Shown here piece by piece: positions 45,086 through 54,892 of a DNA stretch of 64,000 nucleotides. Where the stretch lies: contig NZ_KB889574.1 of NCBI RefSeq assembly GCF_000372745.1, positions 143,643 to 207,642 on the forward strand. The letters are read 5' to 3'. How positions within the stretch are numbered: position 1 is the first letter of the stretch; each line of letters begins with the position of its first letter. The notes under the pieces are model-generated. The model ran no database searches, was not told where the DNA came from, and saw only the letters and a program-made list of their open reading frames with translations. The position numbers and the translations under genes were made by a program. The DNA comes from Embleya scabrispora DSM 41855 (GTDB lineage Bacteria > Actinomycetota > Actinomycetes > Streptomycetales > Streptomycetaceae).

Positions 45086-47371
45086 TCAGTCGTGGCTGTG
45101 GTCTCCCGATTGGGCGAGGGAGCGTTCCACTCCCGCCTCCATCTCCTTGCGGGCCGCCTCGTCCGCGACGCCGGAGCGTTCGAAGGCCACGAGTGCCCCG
45201 CGCCACAACTCGGCCGCCTCGCGGTACGCGAAGTGGATCTCCGCGTCGAGTGCGGCGAGGCGGGCGAAGTGGGTGGCCTTCGCCGCCGTCGCGCGCGACG
45301 CCGACGCGAGGTAGTGGTGCGCCAGTGCCGCCACGTCCCGGGGACGCACGGCCTCGATCGCCTCGGCCGTGCGGGCGTGCATCCGGGCTCGGCGCAGCTG
45401 GGACAGGTCCTCGTAGAGCGTGTCGCGGACCAGCGCGTGGGTGAACCGCAGCTGGCCGGCGTCCGGCTCGACGAGCAGCCCGGTCAGCAGCGCCGATTCG
45501 ACCGCGTCGAGCACCGTGTCCTCGTCGGTGCCGCCCTGTGCCAACAGCACGTCGACGTCGATGTCCCGGCCGAGCACGCAGGCCTGCTTGAGCACCTCCT
45601 GGGCGGCCTTCGGCAGACCCGCGACATGCCGCCGGATCACGTCCCGTACCCCGACCGGGACCTCGGACACCGCTGCGTGCGCCCCCTCGGCCGCCAGTAC
45701 CCGCGCCGTCTCCAGGACGTAGAACGGGTTGCCCGCCGTGCGGTCCACGATCGCTCGTACGGTGTCCTCGTCGATCGGCGCCGAGACCGCGCCGCGAACC
45801 AGATCGGCGACCGCCTCCGGGGCCAGGCCGGTGAGTTCGATGCGTTCCGGGCCGCAGCGCGCCAGGCGGGCGAGCGCGTCGGCGAGCAGGTCGCCGACCT
45901 CGTTGTGCCGGTAGGTGACCACCAGCAGCACCCGTCCGGCCGCGTCCCGGTCGGTGGCCAGGTGGCACAGCAGCGCCAACGTCTCCTCGTCCGCGCGGTG
46001 CACGTCGTCCAGGACCAACAGCCACGGCGTCTCCGCGGTGGCGCGGGCCAGATAGCCCACCACTGCCTGATGCAGCCTCAGCTTCGCCGCGGCCTGATCA
46101 CCGACCGGGACGAACGAGTCGGCGAGCAGCGGTGCCAGCACGCGCGCGGTCTCCTCGTCCGGCGGACTCACCGCCGCGAGCGTGCGCAACATCTGCGTCC
46201 ACGGCCACCCGGCCGGCGCGCCGCCGGATTCCGGGCAGCGTCCCCACGCGGCCCGCCAGCCCTCGGCGGCCAGCAACTCCCGTACGTGTTCGGTCAACGC
46301 GGTCTTGCCCTCGCCCGGGTCGCCACTGACCAGCGCGACCGCGAGCCGCCCGTCGGCGCGCTTCGCCGCGCCCAGCAGAGTCGCGGTCTCCTCGGCCCGA
46401 CCGATCAAGGTGGTCATGCGCGCCACGAACCCGCCTCCCGTCGCGTCGCCGGAAATCTGCTCGGAACCCTGCTCGGAAAGGTGGTCGGACGTGTGGTCCG
46501 ACATGTGCTCGGCGGAGATCGAGGGAGGGGCCTGAGCTGCGGCGCCCGGCGCCTCCCGAAGCGCCGGCGCGGCGGCCCCCGCCGCGCTCGACACCGCCGT
46601 CGGTGCGTCCAACTCCGCGGCGTGCGCCAGGATATCCGCCTCCAGGCGCTGCAACCGCGCGCCCGGCTCGACCCCCAACTCCTCACGCAACGCGGTCCGT
46701 ACCCGGCGCAGTACGGCCAACGCGTCCCCCTGGCGCGCGCATCGGTACATCGCCAGTGCGAGCAGTCGCCAGCTCTCCTCGCGCAGCGGGTGCGCGGCCG
46801 CGTGCGCCTCCAGGCCCGGCACGATTCCGGACGCCTGCCCGATGGCGAGGCCGGCCTCGGCCCGCCGCTCGACCGCGACCAGGCGCAACTCCTCCAGTCG
46901 GGCCGCTTCCGGCCGAGCCCACGGTTCGTCGGCGAACTGCGCGTATGCCGGCCCGCGCCACAGGTCCAGCGCCGCGGTCAACTCACGCAGCGCCTCCTCG
47001 GCCGCGCCGGCCGCCAGCAGGCCGCCGGCCCGGTGTACCAGTGCCTCGAAGCGCCACGCGTCGACCTCGTCCGTGCCGACCCGGAAGGCGTAACCCGGTG
47101 GCGCGGTCACCAGCACGGTCGAGGGTGTGCGCGGCGCGCGGTCGGGTTCGAGCGCCCGGCGCAGGTGCGACACGAAGGTCTGTACGGAGCCGAGCGCGCG
47201 GTGCGGCGACTCGCCGTGCCACAGGTCCTCGATCAACCGGTCGACCGGTACGACGTGCCCCCGCGCCAGGACGAGCCGAGCGAGAACGGCCCGATGGCGC
47301 GGGCCGCGCAGGTCGGCCGGTCGCTCACCGTCCCACGCCTCGAGCGCTCCCAGAACACGAAACGTCAGCAT
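45086..47371 (-). CDS. AfsR/SARP-type regulator with ATPase domain
   Basis: 761 aa. Residues 1-95: OmpR-like winged helix (RHRAVLARLVLARGHVVPVD, TFVSHLRRALEP). 97-245: bacterial transcriptional activation (BTAD) repeats. 270-310: low-complexity linker with the repeat SDHTSDHLSEQGSEQ. Then an AAA/STAND ATPase with Walker A GDPGEGKT (350-357) and Walker B LLVLDD (451-456). The TPR region of full AfsR-type proteins is missing: the protein ends about 100 residues after HALVRDTLYEDL. SARPs activate antibiotic clusters, but none is seen here. ATG at 47371. Confidence 0.88.
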   Translation of the reverse strand: MLTFRVLGALEAWDGERPADLRGPRHRAVLARLVLARGHVVPVDRLIEDLWHGESPHRALGSVQTFVSHLRRALEPDRAPRTPSTVLVTAPPGYAFRVGTDEVDAWRFEALVHRAGGLLAAGAAEEALRELTAALDLWRGPAYAQFADEPWARPEAARLEELRLVAVERRAEAGLAIGQASGIVPGLEAHAAAHPLREESWRLLALAMYRCARQGDALAVLRRVRTALREELGVEPGARLQRLEADILAHAAELDAPTAVSSAAGAAAPALREAPGAAAQAPPSISAEHMSDHTSDHLSEQGSEQISGDATGGGFVARMTTLIGRAEETATLLGAAKRADGRLAVALVSGDPGEGKTALTEHVRELLAAEGWRAAWGRCPESGGAPAGWPWTQMLRTLAAVSPPDEETARVLAPLLADSFVPVGDQAAAKLRLHQAVVGYLARATAETPWLLVLDDVHRADEETLALLCHLATDRDAAGRVLLVVTYRHNEVGDLLADALARLARCGPERIELTGLAPEAVADLVRGAVSAPIDEDTVRAIVDRTAGNPFYVLETARVLAAEGAHAAVSEVPVGVRDVIRRHVAGLPKAAQEVLKQACVLGRDIDVDVLLAQGGTDEDTVLDAVESALLTGLLVEPDAGQLRFTHALVRDTLYEDLSQLRRARMHARTAEAIEAVRPRDVAALAHHYLASASRATAAKATHFARLAALDAEIHFAYREAAELWRGALVAFERSGVADEAARKEMEAGVERSLAQSGDHSHD

Positions 47372-47709
47372 GGATAAGAGACCTTACTGATGCGTCACGA
47401 GCGACCGAGCGGCGGCCGGGGCTGAAGTCGTCCGCCCGTTGTCCCACGTCGTGTTCAACGCTCACTCGACGCCCGATGAACACCCTTGCCGTCGTCCTGC
47501 CGTCGTCCTACCGCTCACTCGCCATCCACCCGACAACGGCCCCTCCGGCGCCGATTCGCCGAACGCGAGCCGGGCGGGCGACGCCGGCCGGCACGAACGC
47601 GGCGCCGGCCGGACACACATCACCCACCGACACCGCGCCCTGTCATCCGGGACCGGACGGTCGACGACCGTCGGTCCCGGGACCCGGATCGGGGCCCGGG
47701 TCCCGAGCC
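47372..47709. other. Intergenic region, no supported gene
   Basis: 338 nt between two minus-strand genes. It must contain the promoter of the SARP gene; no palindrome of note was seen. Confidence 0.5.
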
Positions 47710-49101
47710 TCAACTCCCGCTCTGTGCAGGCGCGGTCGCCGACTCCGCCGACTCCGCGGTCTTCGGGTTCGCCGGTGAGGCGGGCGGAGCCGAATTCGGC
47801 GGCACCGGCAAGGTGGTCCGGTTCGCCGGGTTCGGCGCGCCCGAGGCGCCGGCCGAGGGGGCCGTCGACGGTGCGCCCTGCGGCAGTTGCGTACCGGGCG
47901 GCGGCACCGCACCCGGATTCGCCGAGGGTTGCCTGCCCGGTCGCACCGGGATCGCAATCGTGAAGGGCGCCGTGCCCTCCTCGACGTGGCACTTGGCTCC
48001 GCCCGGCTCGACGACCAACCGGGGCTGCGGGAACGGCAGGCTCTCCCGATTGGGCACCAGGTTCAGCTCCGACCCCGCGGGCCCACACCGATAGTCGTGG
48101 TCGGCCCCGGCGAGCCCGAGTTGCTTGCCGTTCTGGTCGAAGAGCAGCACGTCCTTGAGCGGGCGACCCTGCGCGTCGAAGGGATAGATGTTCTGCAGTC
48201 GTTGCCCGTCCAGCGTGCCCAGCAGGGAGCCGGGGTCCAGCGGACTACCCTCCGGGGTGTGGAAGCTCGGCGGGTACTGCGACTGCGGGGCGTAGCTCAC
48301 ATGCTCCATCGAGCCCGCGTCCGGCTTCAGTTGCCCCGCGCCGAGCATCCCGATGCCGGCCCCGATCACGAGCGCGTTGATCGGCACCGCCGCCCACACC
48401 AGTCGACGATCGCGCGCCGCACGCGGGCCCAGCCACAACGACCCGATCAGGGCCAGGACACCGGCGCCCACCGGCCACCACACGCCGCCCGCCACGACCC
48501 ACGCCAGCACGGCCACGATCAGCGCCCGCGCCACCCACCACGCGCTTTGCAGACCCATCAGGAAGCGCACCGGTTCGGCCCATCGGCCCGTGCGCAAGGA
48601 CTCCCCGAGAGCCCTCGCGCGTCGGCCGACCGACAGCGCGGCGATCTCGGGCAGTCCCGGCTCACGGCCGCGCAACCACAGTGCGTTCAGTGCCTCGACA
48701 GCCAGGCCCAGCAGACACGGAAAGATCCACCACCGGTCCTGCCCGTCCTTCGCGGCACCGAGCCCGATGCCGGTCACGAACGCCGCCCCGAGCGTCACGA
48801 GCAGTCCCAGGCACAGGAGTTCGGCCCTGCCGAAGTTCGACAGGCGGCCCGGTCCGGTCCGCGTCAGCGGCGGATACCCGGCCGCCGCACGCAGTTCGGC
48901 GGCGTACTCGTGCGGGGTGCCCAGACGTGCGCGCAGCGACTCGGAGGTGACCGCGCCGTCGAGTTCGGCGACCACCTCGCTCAGGTTCACTTCGACGTCG
49001 TCCAGGATCTCCTCCGCCTCGGAGGCCGGGAGGTCGGCCAGAATGCGGGCCACCTCGACGCGGTAGTCCGCCGCGACAGGGTGCAGTGCGGTGTCCTTCA
49101 T
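47710..49101 (-). CDS. HAAS-domain membrane protein (PadR partner)
   Basis: 463 aa. N-terminal HAAS-type helical domain (YRVEVARILADLPASEAEEI, then LRARLGTPHEYAAELRAAAG), about six membrane helices (about 90-260), and a long secreted or periplasmic-like C-terminal part ending in Pro/Ala/Ser repeats. The HAAS domain is the usual partner of PadR regulators; the stop of padR overlaps its ATG by 4 nt. Likely a membrane sensor or exporter component whose partner is PadR. Confidence 0.75.
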   Translation of the reverse strand: MKDTALHPVAADYRVEVARILADLPASEAEEILDDVEVNLSEVVAELDGAVTSESLRARLGTPHEYAAELRAAAGYPPLTRTGPGRLSNFGRAELLCLGLLVTLGAAFVTGIGLGAAKDGQDRWWIFPCLLGLAVEALNALWLRGREPGLPEIAALSVGRRARALGESLRTGRWAEPVRFLMGLQSAWWVARALIVAVLAWVVAGGVWWPVGAGVLALIGSLWLGPRAARDRRLVWAAVPINALVIGAGIGMLGAGQLKPDAGSMEHVSYAPQSQYPPSFHTPEGSPLDPGSLLGTLDGQRLQNIYPFDAQGRPLKDVLLFDQNGKQLGLAGADHDYRCGPAGSELNLVPNRESLPFPQPRLVVEPGGAKCHVEEGTAPFTIAIPVRPGRQPSANPGAVPPPGTQLPQGAPSTAPSAGASGAPNPANRTTLPVPPNSAPPASPANPKTAESAESATAPAQSGS

Positions 49102-49421
49102 CGGGTCTCCCCCACCAGTTCCGACATCGTCCGGGCGAACGAGTTCCACGTGTCGGTGGACTCCCGGAACCGCTCTCGGCCGGGCTCGTTCAAGGCGTAG
49201 TACTTGCGGTTCGGGCCTTCGTCGCTGGCCACCACGTAGGACGTGAGGAGCCCGGCGTTGTACAGCCGTCGCAGCGTGCCGTAGACGGACGCGTCACCGA
49301 CGTCGTCGAGGCCGGCCTTGCGCAGTCTGCGCAGTACGTCGTAGCCGTAGCCGTCCTCCTCGCGCAGCACGGCAAGCACCGCGAGGTCCAGCACTCCCTT
49401 GAGCAACTGACTCGGATCCAT
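49098..49421 (-). CDS. PadR-family regulator
   Basis: 107 aa. The PadR winged helix is complete: LLKGVLDLAVLAVLREEDGY, GYDVLRRLRKAGLDDVGDAS, VYGTLRRLYNAGLLTSYVVA and GPNRKYYALNEPGRERFRE. ATG at 49421 follows GGAGGGG. Probably represses its own operon; the divergent sigma-factor gene may share the control region (49422-49574). Confidence 0.9.
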   Translation of the reverse strand: MDPSQLLKGVLDLAVLAVLREEDGYGYDVLRRLRKAGLDDVGDASVYGTLRRLYNAGLLTSYVVASDEGPNRKYYALNEPGRERFRESTDTWNSFARTMSELVGETR

Positions 49422-49574
49422 GACCCCTCCAGCTCTTGTGCGTTGCACGGTACCACGCAATGCGTAGTAGTGACGGAACCCACGGCCGAACGCGATATCG
49501 GCGCGGCCCGCACAGCGGATCGACCCCCGCGCGCGTTTGTAGAGGAGAAGGCTTTCGAACAAGGAGACGACCAG

Positions 49575-50099
49575 ATGCGGTTCGAGGACTTCGCGGCGGC
49601 CCGGCTGCCGGCCTTGCTGCGCTATGCCGCGCTGCTGTGCGGGGAACGGGAGTTGGCGCGGGACCTCGTCCAGGAAGCACTGACAAAGGCGCTCGTGCGC
49701 TGGAAACGCATCGGCTCCCTGGACCGGCCGGAAGCCTATGTCCGCGCGATGGTCACCAACGAGTTCCTGTCCCTGCGCCGACGCAAGGCCGTGCGCACGG
49801 TGGCCCTGACCCACCAGGAGATCAGCGGCCCGGACGCCCCCAGCGTGCCGGACCACGCCGCCGCCGTCGGCGCCGGAGACGACCTGTGGCGGCGCCTGCT
49901 CGCCCTGCCTCGCCAACAACGCGCCGTGTTGGTCCTTCGCTATTACGAAGGACTCACCGACGACGAGATCGCCGACACCCTGAAATGCCGACCCGGCACC
50001 GTCCGCGCCTACGCGTCCCGGGCCCTGGCCACCCTGCGCGTGGAACTGACCGTGGACGTGCCAAAAATCCCCTCGATGAGCCAAGGAGAGCCGGCGTGA
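49575..50099 (+). CDS. ECF (SigE-type) RNA polymerase sigma factor
   Basis: 174 aa. Region 2: LLRYAALLCGERELARDLVQ, EALTKALVRW and YVRAMVTNEFLSLRRRK. Region 4: LLALPRQQRAVLVLRYYEGL, TDDEIADTLKCRPGTVRAYA. This is the SigE-family (ECF-type) sigma of streptomycetes. ATG at 49575 with AAGGAG. The next gene overlaps by 4 nt and is its probable regulator. Confidence 0.9.
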   Translation: MRFEDFAAARLPALLRYAALLCGERELARDLVQEALTKALVRWKRIGSLDRPEAYVRAMVTNEFLSLRRRKAVRTVALTHQEISGPDAPSVPDHAAAVGAGDDLWRRLLALPRQQRAVLVLRYYEGLTDDEIADTLKCRPGTVRAYASRALATLRVELTVDVPKIPSMSQGEPA

Positions 50100-51271
50100 C
50101 CGACGTTCGAGACCTCGAAGAGGCGTTCACCCGCCACGAGCAGCTCGCCCCCGCAGCCGACGGAATGATCGAGGCCGCGTACACCGGAGCCCGACGGGTA
50201 CGCCGACGACGCCGGGTGGCGGCCGGACTGGGCATGGCCGCCGCGCTCACGATCGGCGCCGCCGCGCCGAGCGGATTCGCGCTGCTGACCGACAACGAAC
50301 CACAGCGCGTGACCGGCCCCGCCGCACCCACGGTGAAGCCGCCCGCGGTGTCCATCGGCGTCGACGGGGCCGAGGGCCTGTTCGTCATGGAACGGGGCTT
50401 CTCGGGAAGCACCGCGTTGGCCACCATCCGCTCGGACGGCCTTCGGCCGGTCGACGAGGCCCGAACTGTCGGCGACAAGGGCGGGGTCGTCGGCGTCTAC
50501 GCGCCGGCCGACGTGGACGTGGCCGCGCTGGACGCCGGCGAGGCGATCACCGTGCAGGGGCATCCGGCCCGCCTCGTCGAGAACTACCTGATCGATCCGG
50601 CCTCGAACCACACCGGTCCGGAGAATGCCTCCGCCCTCAAGAAGGGCGAGGTCGACGCGAACGGAAACCTGGTGCCCGCCTCGCCCACGGACGTACGGGC
50701 GTCGGTGGTCGCCTGGCGGGAGGCCACCGGCTCCTGGGTGATCGTCTCCGGCCCCCGGCAGCGCACCGACCTGCTGCGCCTGGCCGAGGCGGTCCGGCTC
50801 GAACCGACCGGCACCACCACGCCCTACCGGCTCGGCTTCGTGCCGGACACCCTCCGGCTCGACTACGGCGGCTCGAACACCCGCACCCCGAACCAGGCGA
50901 ACTCCGTGCTCGTCTTCGGCGCCGCCGCGCAACCCGTGCCGAAGCGGAGCTCACTGCTGAGCCTGTCCGAACAGGGCGCGCTGCGCATCCAGGTCATGGC
51001 CGGGGACAGCGGTCACCTGGGCCTGGTCGAACGGTCCGGCGCGCCGCGGGTGATCGCCGGACACGACACCTGGTACTTCACCCGGCCCGCTGCCGGACTG
51101 TTCATGCCCGAAGGAGGCGCAAGCATGGTCGCGAAGGTGAACGGCTGCGAAGTACTGATCACCGTCACCGACACCGACGTGGTGCCCCATGCGGCACTCG
51201 AGCGCATGCTCGCGTCGATGACCTTCGGCAACTGCCGGGCCCCGGACACCTGGACCACCCCGCTCCGCTGA
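50096..51271 (+). CDS. Membrane-anchored protein coupled to the sigma factor (probable anti-sigma/sensor)
   Basis: 391 aa. A short N-terminal cytosolic segment (about 40 residues, Arg-rich), one membrane helix (VAAGLGMAAALTIGAAAPSG) and a large external domain with no recognised family. It has the topology of streptomycete anti-sigma factors but lacks the HxxxCxxC zinc motif. GTG at 50096 overlaps the sigma stop (GTGA), with AAGGAGAG. Inferred to control that sigma factor; not demonstrated. Confidence 0.6.
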   Translation: MTDVRDLEEAFTRHEQLAPAADGMIEAAYTGARRVRRRRRVAAGLGMAAALTIGAAAPSGFALLTDNEPQRVTGPAAPTVKPPAVSIGVDGAEGLFVMERGFSGSTALATIRSDGLRPVDEARTVGDKGGVVGVYAPADVDVAALDAGEAITVQGHPARLVENYLIDPASNHTGPENASALKKGEVDANGNLVPASPTDVRASVVAWREATGSWVIVSGPRQRTDLLRLAEAVRLEPTGTTTPYRLGFVPDTLRLDYGGSNTRTPNQANSVLVFGAAAQPVPKRSSLLSLSEQGALRIQVMAGDSGHLGLVERSGAPRVIAGHDTWYFTRPAAGLFMPEGGASMVAKVNGCEVLITVTDTDVVPHAALERMLASMTFGNCRAPDTWTTPLR

Positions 51272-51286
51272 TCGCGCCGTTCGCCC

Positions 51287-51329
51287 GATGAGCCAAACTC
51301 CCAGAGAGATTATGGGAGTTCGGCTCGTC
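51287..51329. terminator. Bidirectional terminator
   Basis: GAGCCAAACTCCCA (51290-51303) pairs with TGGGAGTTCGGCTC (51313-51326), one mismatch, extended by GAT/GTC wobble pairs. Lies between two convergent genes. Confidence 0.75.
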
Positions 51330-51336
51330 TTCGGAT

Positions 51337-52362
51337 TCAGCCCGCAGCCGCCGCGTAGGCGTCCAACTCCGCCACATACCCGTCCCGCACATCCTCCGGC
51401 AACCACGCGATCGCGAACGCGTTGTACTCGAAGCGGGCCACCTCGGCCCGACTCAGGCCCAGGACCTCCTGGGTGCGTTCGAGGTTCTCCAGCACGTACG
51501 CGTCCATGTACGCCGGGTCGTCCGAGTTGATGGTGACCAGGATGCCCTCGTCCAGCATCCGCCGGATCTCCTGCTCCTTGATCCCGTCCACCACAAAGGA
51601 GTTGGAGACCGGACACACGGTCAGACCGAGACCGCGCTCCTTGATCGCCGCGACCAGCCCGGGATCCTCCAACGCGTTGGAGCCGTGGTCGATCCGGTCC
51701 ACGCCGATGTCCTCGATCGCCTGGCGGATGTGCTCGACGCTGTTCTCCTGGTCGACGTCGCAGTGCATGGTGAGTCGGAAGCCCTCGGCCCGCGCCCGTG
51801 CGTACACGGCGGCGAACTTGACCGGCGGGTTTCCGCGCTCGTCCGAGTCGAGCCCGATCCCCACGATCCACTCCCGGTACGCCAGCGACTGCACCAGCGT
51901 GGCCATCGCGTACTCGGCCTGGAAGTCACGCAGGAAGCACATGATCAACCGGGCCCGGATGCCCAGTTCGCGCCGGGCGTCCCCGATCGCCCGGGTGAGC
52001 CCGCGCACCACCACGTCGAACGGCACGCCGCGACCGGTGTGCGCCTGCGGATCGAAGAACATCTCCACGTAACGCACGTTCTGCGCGGCGGCCTTGCGCA
52101 GATACGCCATGGCCAGGTCGTAGAAGTCCGGCTCGTGCACCAGCACCCGCATGCCCTCGTAGTAGATCGTGAGGAAGGAGGCAAGGCTGTCGAACCGATA
52201 CGAGGCACGCATCTCCTCGACCGAGGAGTACGGCAGCTCGATCCCGTTGCGCTCGGCCAGCGCGAACTTCAACTCGGGCTCCAGCGTGCCCTCGATGTGC
52301 AGATGCAGCTCGCACTTGGGCAGTCCGGCGATGAAGTCGCGCATGTCGCGGGCGTCTCGCAT
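51337..52362 (-). CDS. Adenosine-deaminase-family enzyme
   Basis: 341 aa. Metal and catalytic residues of the adenosine/AMP deaminase fold: HLHIEG (His20, His22), the TMHCDVDQENS segment, DRIDHGSNALED and TINSDDPAYM. The family covers adenosine, adenine and 6-aminodeoxyfutalosine deaminases, which differ in the ligand pocket. Adjacent to the prenyl reductase on the same strand with an 79-nt gap, at the edge of the menaquinone block. So a role on adenosine salvage or on aminodeoxyfutalosine is possible. ATG at 52362. Confidence 0.8.
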   Translation of the reverse strand: MRDARDMRDFIAGLPKCELHLHIEGTLEPELKFALAERNGIELPYSSVEEMRASYRFDSLASFLTIYYEGMRVLVHEPDFYDLAMAYLRKAAAQNVRYVEMFFDPQAHTGRGVPFDVVVRGLTRAIGDARRELGIRARLIMCFLRDFQAEYAMATLVQSLAYREWIVGIGLDSDERGNPPVKFAAVYARARAEGFRLTMHCDVDQENSVEHIRQAIEDIGVDRIDHGSNALEDPGLVAAIKERGLGLTVCPVSNSFVVDGIKEQEIRRMLDEGILVTINSDDPAYMDAYVLENLERTQEVLGLSRAEVARFEYNAFAIAWLPEDVRDGYVAELDAYAAAAG

Positions 52363-52441
52363 GGGAGCAGTCCTCCGAAGTCGTAGTGATGGTGCGCCGC
52401 CGAGCCAAGCACACCACCACTACGCCCGCACTACGCGCGCA

Positions 52442-53752
52442 TCACGCCGCCGGTGCGATCCGCACCATGCCGTTGATGATCCGGTCCATCGCGTCGCCGC
52501 CGCGCGGGTCGGTCAGGTTGGCCAGCATCTTGAGCACGAACCGCATCAGCATCGGGTGCGGCAGGCCGTGCTTGGTGGCGAAGTTCATCACCCGCGGGTC
52601 GCCGATCAGCTTCACGAACACCCGACCCAGCGTGTAGTAGCCGCCGTAGGTCTGCTTGAGGATGCGCGGGTAGTCGTGCAGCGCGCGCTCGCGGCCCTCG
52701 GGCGTGAGCCGGGCCACCGCCTGGGTGATCACCTGGGCCGCGATCTCGCCGGACTCCATCGCATAGGCGATGCCCTCGCCGTTGAACGGGTTGACCATCC
52801 CGCCCGCGTCGCCGACCAGCAACAGGCCCTTGGTGTAGTGCGGTTGGCGGTTGAAGCCCATCGGGAGCGCGGCACCCCGGATCGGGCCCTCCTGATTCTC
52901 GTCGGTGTAGCCCCACTCCTCGGGCATCCCCGCGACCCAGCCCTTGAGCAGGTCGCGATAGTCGATGTCCTTGAACGCGGAGGAGGTGTTCAGCAGGCCC
53001 AGGCCCACGTTCGAGGTGCCGTCGCCCATGCCGAACACCCAGCCGTAGCCGGGCAGCAGCTTCTCCCGGCCCTCACGCCGGTCCCACAGCTCCAGCCACG
53101 ACTCGAGGTAGTCGTCGTCGCTGCGCGGGGACTTGAAGTAGGTGCGCACCGCGACGCCCATCGGGCGGTCCTCGCGGCGGTGCAGGCCCATCGCGAGCGA
53201 GAGCCGGGTCGAGTTGCCGTCCGCGGCGACCACGATCGGCGCGCGGAAGACGGTCTCCTCCTTGGAGCCGTTCATCCGCACGCTGACGCCGACGATCCGG
53301 CCGGTCCGGTCGTCCAGGATCGGGCCGGTGACGTTGGCGCGCTCGTACAGCTTGGCGCCGGCGGAGGCCGCCTGGCGGGCCAGGATCTCGTCGAAGTCGG
53401 CCCGCTTGCGGACCAGGCCGTGCGCGGGGTAGCTGGCCAGGTCGGGCCAGTCCAGCTCCAGACGCATGCCGCCGCCGAGGATGCGCAGCCCCTTGTTCGG
53501 CAGCCAGCCGGCCTCGACCGAGGTGTCCACGCCCATCGCGATCAGCTGCTTGGTGGCGCGCGGGGTGAGCCCGTCGCCACAGACCTTCTCCCGGGGGAAC
53601 TCGGTCTTCTCCAGCAGGATCACGCTGACACCGGACTTGGCCAGGTGATACGCCGTGGTCGATCCGGCCGGACCGGCCCCGACCACGATGACGTCGGCCT
53701 CATGCGTCGAGTCGGCGCGCTTGGTGGTTGTGACGGGCGCTGCGTCGGTCAC
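52442..53752 (-). CDS. Geranylgeranyl-reductase-family flavoprotein (likely menaquinone reductase)
   Basis: 436 aa. FAD motif VIVVGAGPAGSTTAYHLAKS near the N-terminus, GDGLTPRAT and GDAGGMVNPFNGEGIAYAM characteristic of the family. In actinobacteria, such enzymes (MenJ-like) saturate one double bond of the menaquinone side chain. Position beside menG supports this. Start ATG at 53752. Confidence 0.82.
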   Translation of the reverse strand: MTDAAPVTTTKRADSTHEADVIVVGAGPAGSTTAYHLAKSGVSVILLEKTEFPREKVCGDGLTPRATKQLIAMGVDTSVEAGWLPNKGLRILGGGMRLELDWPDLASYPAHGLVRKRADFDEILARQAASAGAKLYERANVTGPILDDRTGRIVGVSVRMNGSKEETVFRAPIVVAADGNSTRLSLAMGLHRREDRPMGVAVRTYFKSPRSDDDYLESWLELWDRREGREKLLPGYGWVFGMGDGTSNVGLGLLNTSSAFKDIDYRDLLKGWVAGMPEEWGYTDENQEGPIRGAALPMGFNRQPHYTKGLLLVGDAGGMVNPFNGEGIAYAMESGEIAAQVITQAVARLTPEGRERALHDYPRILKQTYGGYYTLGRVFVKLIGDPRVMNFATKHGLPHPMLMRFVLKMLANLTDPRGGDAMDRIINGMVRIAPAA

Positions 53753-53904
53753 GGACGACTCCCCTGGAAGTCTCTGCGGCAGTACCGAAACCGGGACGGT
53801 TCCGGCCGGACAAGTCTATGAGGAGCGGGCGGGCGGCGGCCTGTGGCCACCGGTGCCGGCACGGCGCCGGAGCCGCGGCCGGGTGCCGACCGGCCCGTCG
53901 TGGG

Positions 53905-54603
53905 TCACCGGGACGGTCGGAAGCCCCGGTGCAGTGCGACGACTCCGCCGGTGAGGTTGCGCCAGGCCGGGTGTTCCCAGCCCGCCTTGCCCACCAGCGC
54001 CGCCAGACCCGCCTGGTCCGGCCACGCGCGGATCGACTCGGCCAGGTAGACGTACGCGTCCGGGTTGCTGCTGACCGCGGTGGCCACCGGCGGCAGCGCG
54101 CGCATCAGATACTCCACGTACACGGTCTCGAACGGGCGCCAGGTGGGCCGGCTGAACTCGCAGACGACCAGTCGCCCGCCCGGCCGGGTCACCCGCAACA
54201 TCTCGCGCAGCGCGCCCTCGGTGTCGCTGACGTTGCGCAGGCCGAACGAGATGGTCACCGCGTCGAACGTGGCGTCCTTGAACGGAAGCCTGGTCGCGTC
54301 GCCCGCGGTGAAGGGCAGTTCGGGGTGCCTGCGCTTGCCCTCGCGCAGCATGCCCACGGAGAAGTCGCACGGCACCACCTCCGCGCCCGCGTCCCGGAAG
54401 GGCAACGAGGAGGTCCCGGTGCCGGCCGCGAGGTCGAGCACACGCTCTCCCGGACGGGCGTCCACGGCACGCGCGACGGCCTTGCGCCAGGACCGGTCCT
54501 GGCCCATCGACAGCACGGTGTTGGTCAGGTCGTAGCGCGCCGCGACCGCGTCGAACATCGACGCGACTTCACGCGGTTGCTTGTCCAGGGAGGCTCGGGT
54601 CAC
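53905..54603 (-). CDS. menG: Demethylmenaquinone methyltransferase
   Basis: 232 aa. SAM-binding [15 protein letters not shown], then [20 protein letters not shown] and FGLRNVSD, and [21 protein letters not shown]: the full UbiE/MenG set. It adds the C-2 methyl group in the last step of menaquinone synthesis. Start is GTG at 54603. A perfect hairpin lies between it and the small gene upstream. Confidence 0.92.
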   Translation of the reverse strand: MTRASLDKQPREVASMFDAVAARYDLTNTVLSMGQDRSWRKAVARAVDARPGERVLDLAAGTGTSSLPFRDAGAEVVPCDFSVGMLREGKRRHPELPFTAGDATRLPFKDATFDAVTISFGLRNVSDTEGALREMLRVTRPGGRLVVCEFSRPTWRPFETVYVEYLMRALPPVATAVSSNPDAYVYLAESIRAWPDQAGLAALVGKAGWEHPAWRNLTGGVVALHRGFRPSR

Positions 54604-54657
54604 CGGGCCATCATCTCGCGCCCGGGCCCGCCCTCGGGCCCTGGGGGCACGCAACGC

Positions 54658-54694
54658 ACCGGGCGGGTCGCGTAACGCACGCGACCCGCCCGGT
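54658..54694 (-). terminator. Strong hairpin terminator upstream of menG
   Basis: ACCGGGCGGGTCGCGT (54658-54673) pairs perfectly with ACGCGACCCGCCCGGT (54679-54694) with a 5-nt loop. It terminates the small gene that ends at 54719 and isolates menG. Confidence 0.8.
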
Positions 54695-54718
54695 ATCCGC
54701 CGGGTCGGCGCCGTGCGG

Positions 54719-54892
54719 TCACCGACGCCCGACGCCGCCGCCGACGCCACGCTTGTCGGCTCCGACACCGCCGCCGACGCGGCCGATGCGAGCGCCGATG
54801 CCCACGCCGTCGCCACCGCCGCCGGTGCGACGGCCCCGACGACGCGGCGTCACGGCATGGACGATGGAACGCATGCGGGTGGCGACGGACAT
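54719..54892 (-). CDS. Small glycine/arginine-rich protein
   Basis: 57 aa, beginning [20 protein letters not shown] and continuing with Gly-Gly, Val-Gly and Arg-Gly repeats ([20 protein letters not shown]). Almost every codon ends in G or C, and a strong GAGGAGG lies 6 nt before the ATG at 54892. A perfect terminator follows 25 nt beyond its stop. Basic and probably unstructured; may bind nucleic acid. No recognised family. Confidence 0.65.
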   Translation of the reverse strand: MSVATRMRSIVHAVTPRRRGRRTGGGGDGVGIGARIGRVGGGVGADKRGVGGGVGRR

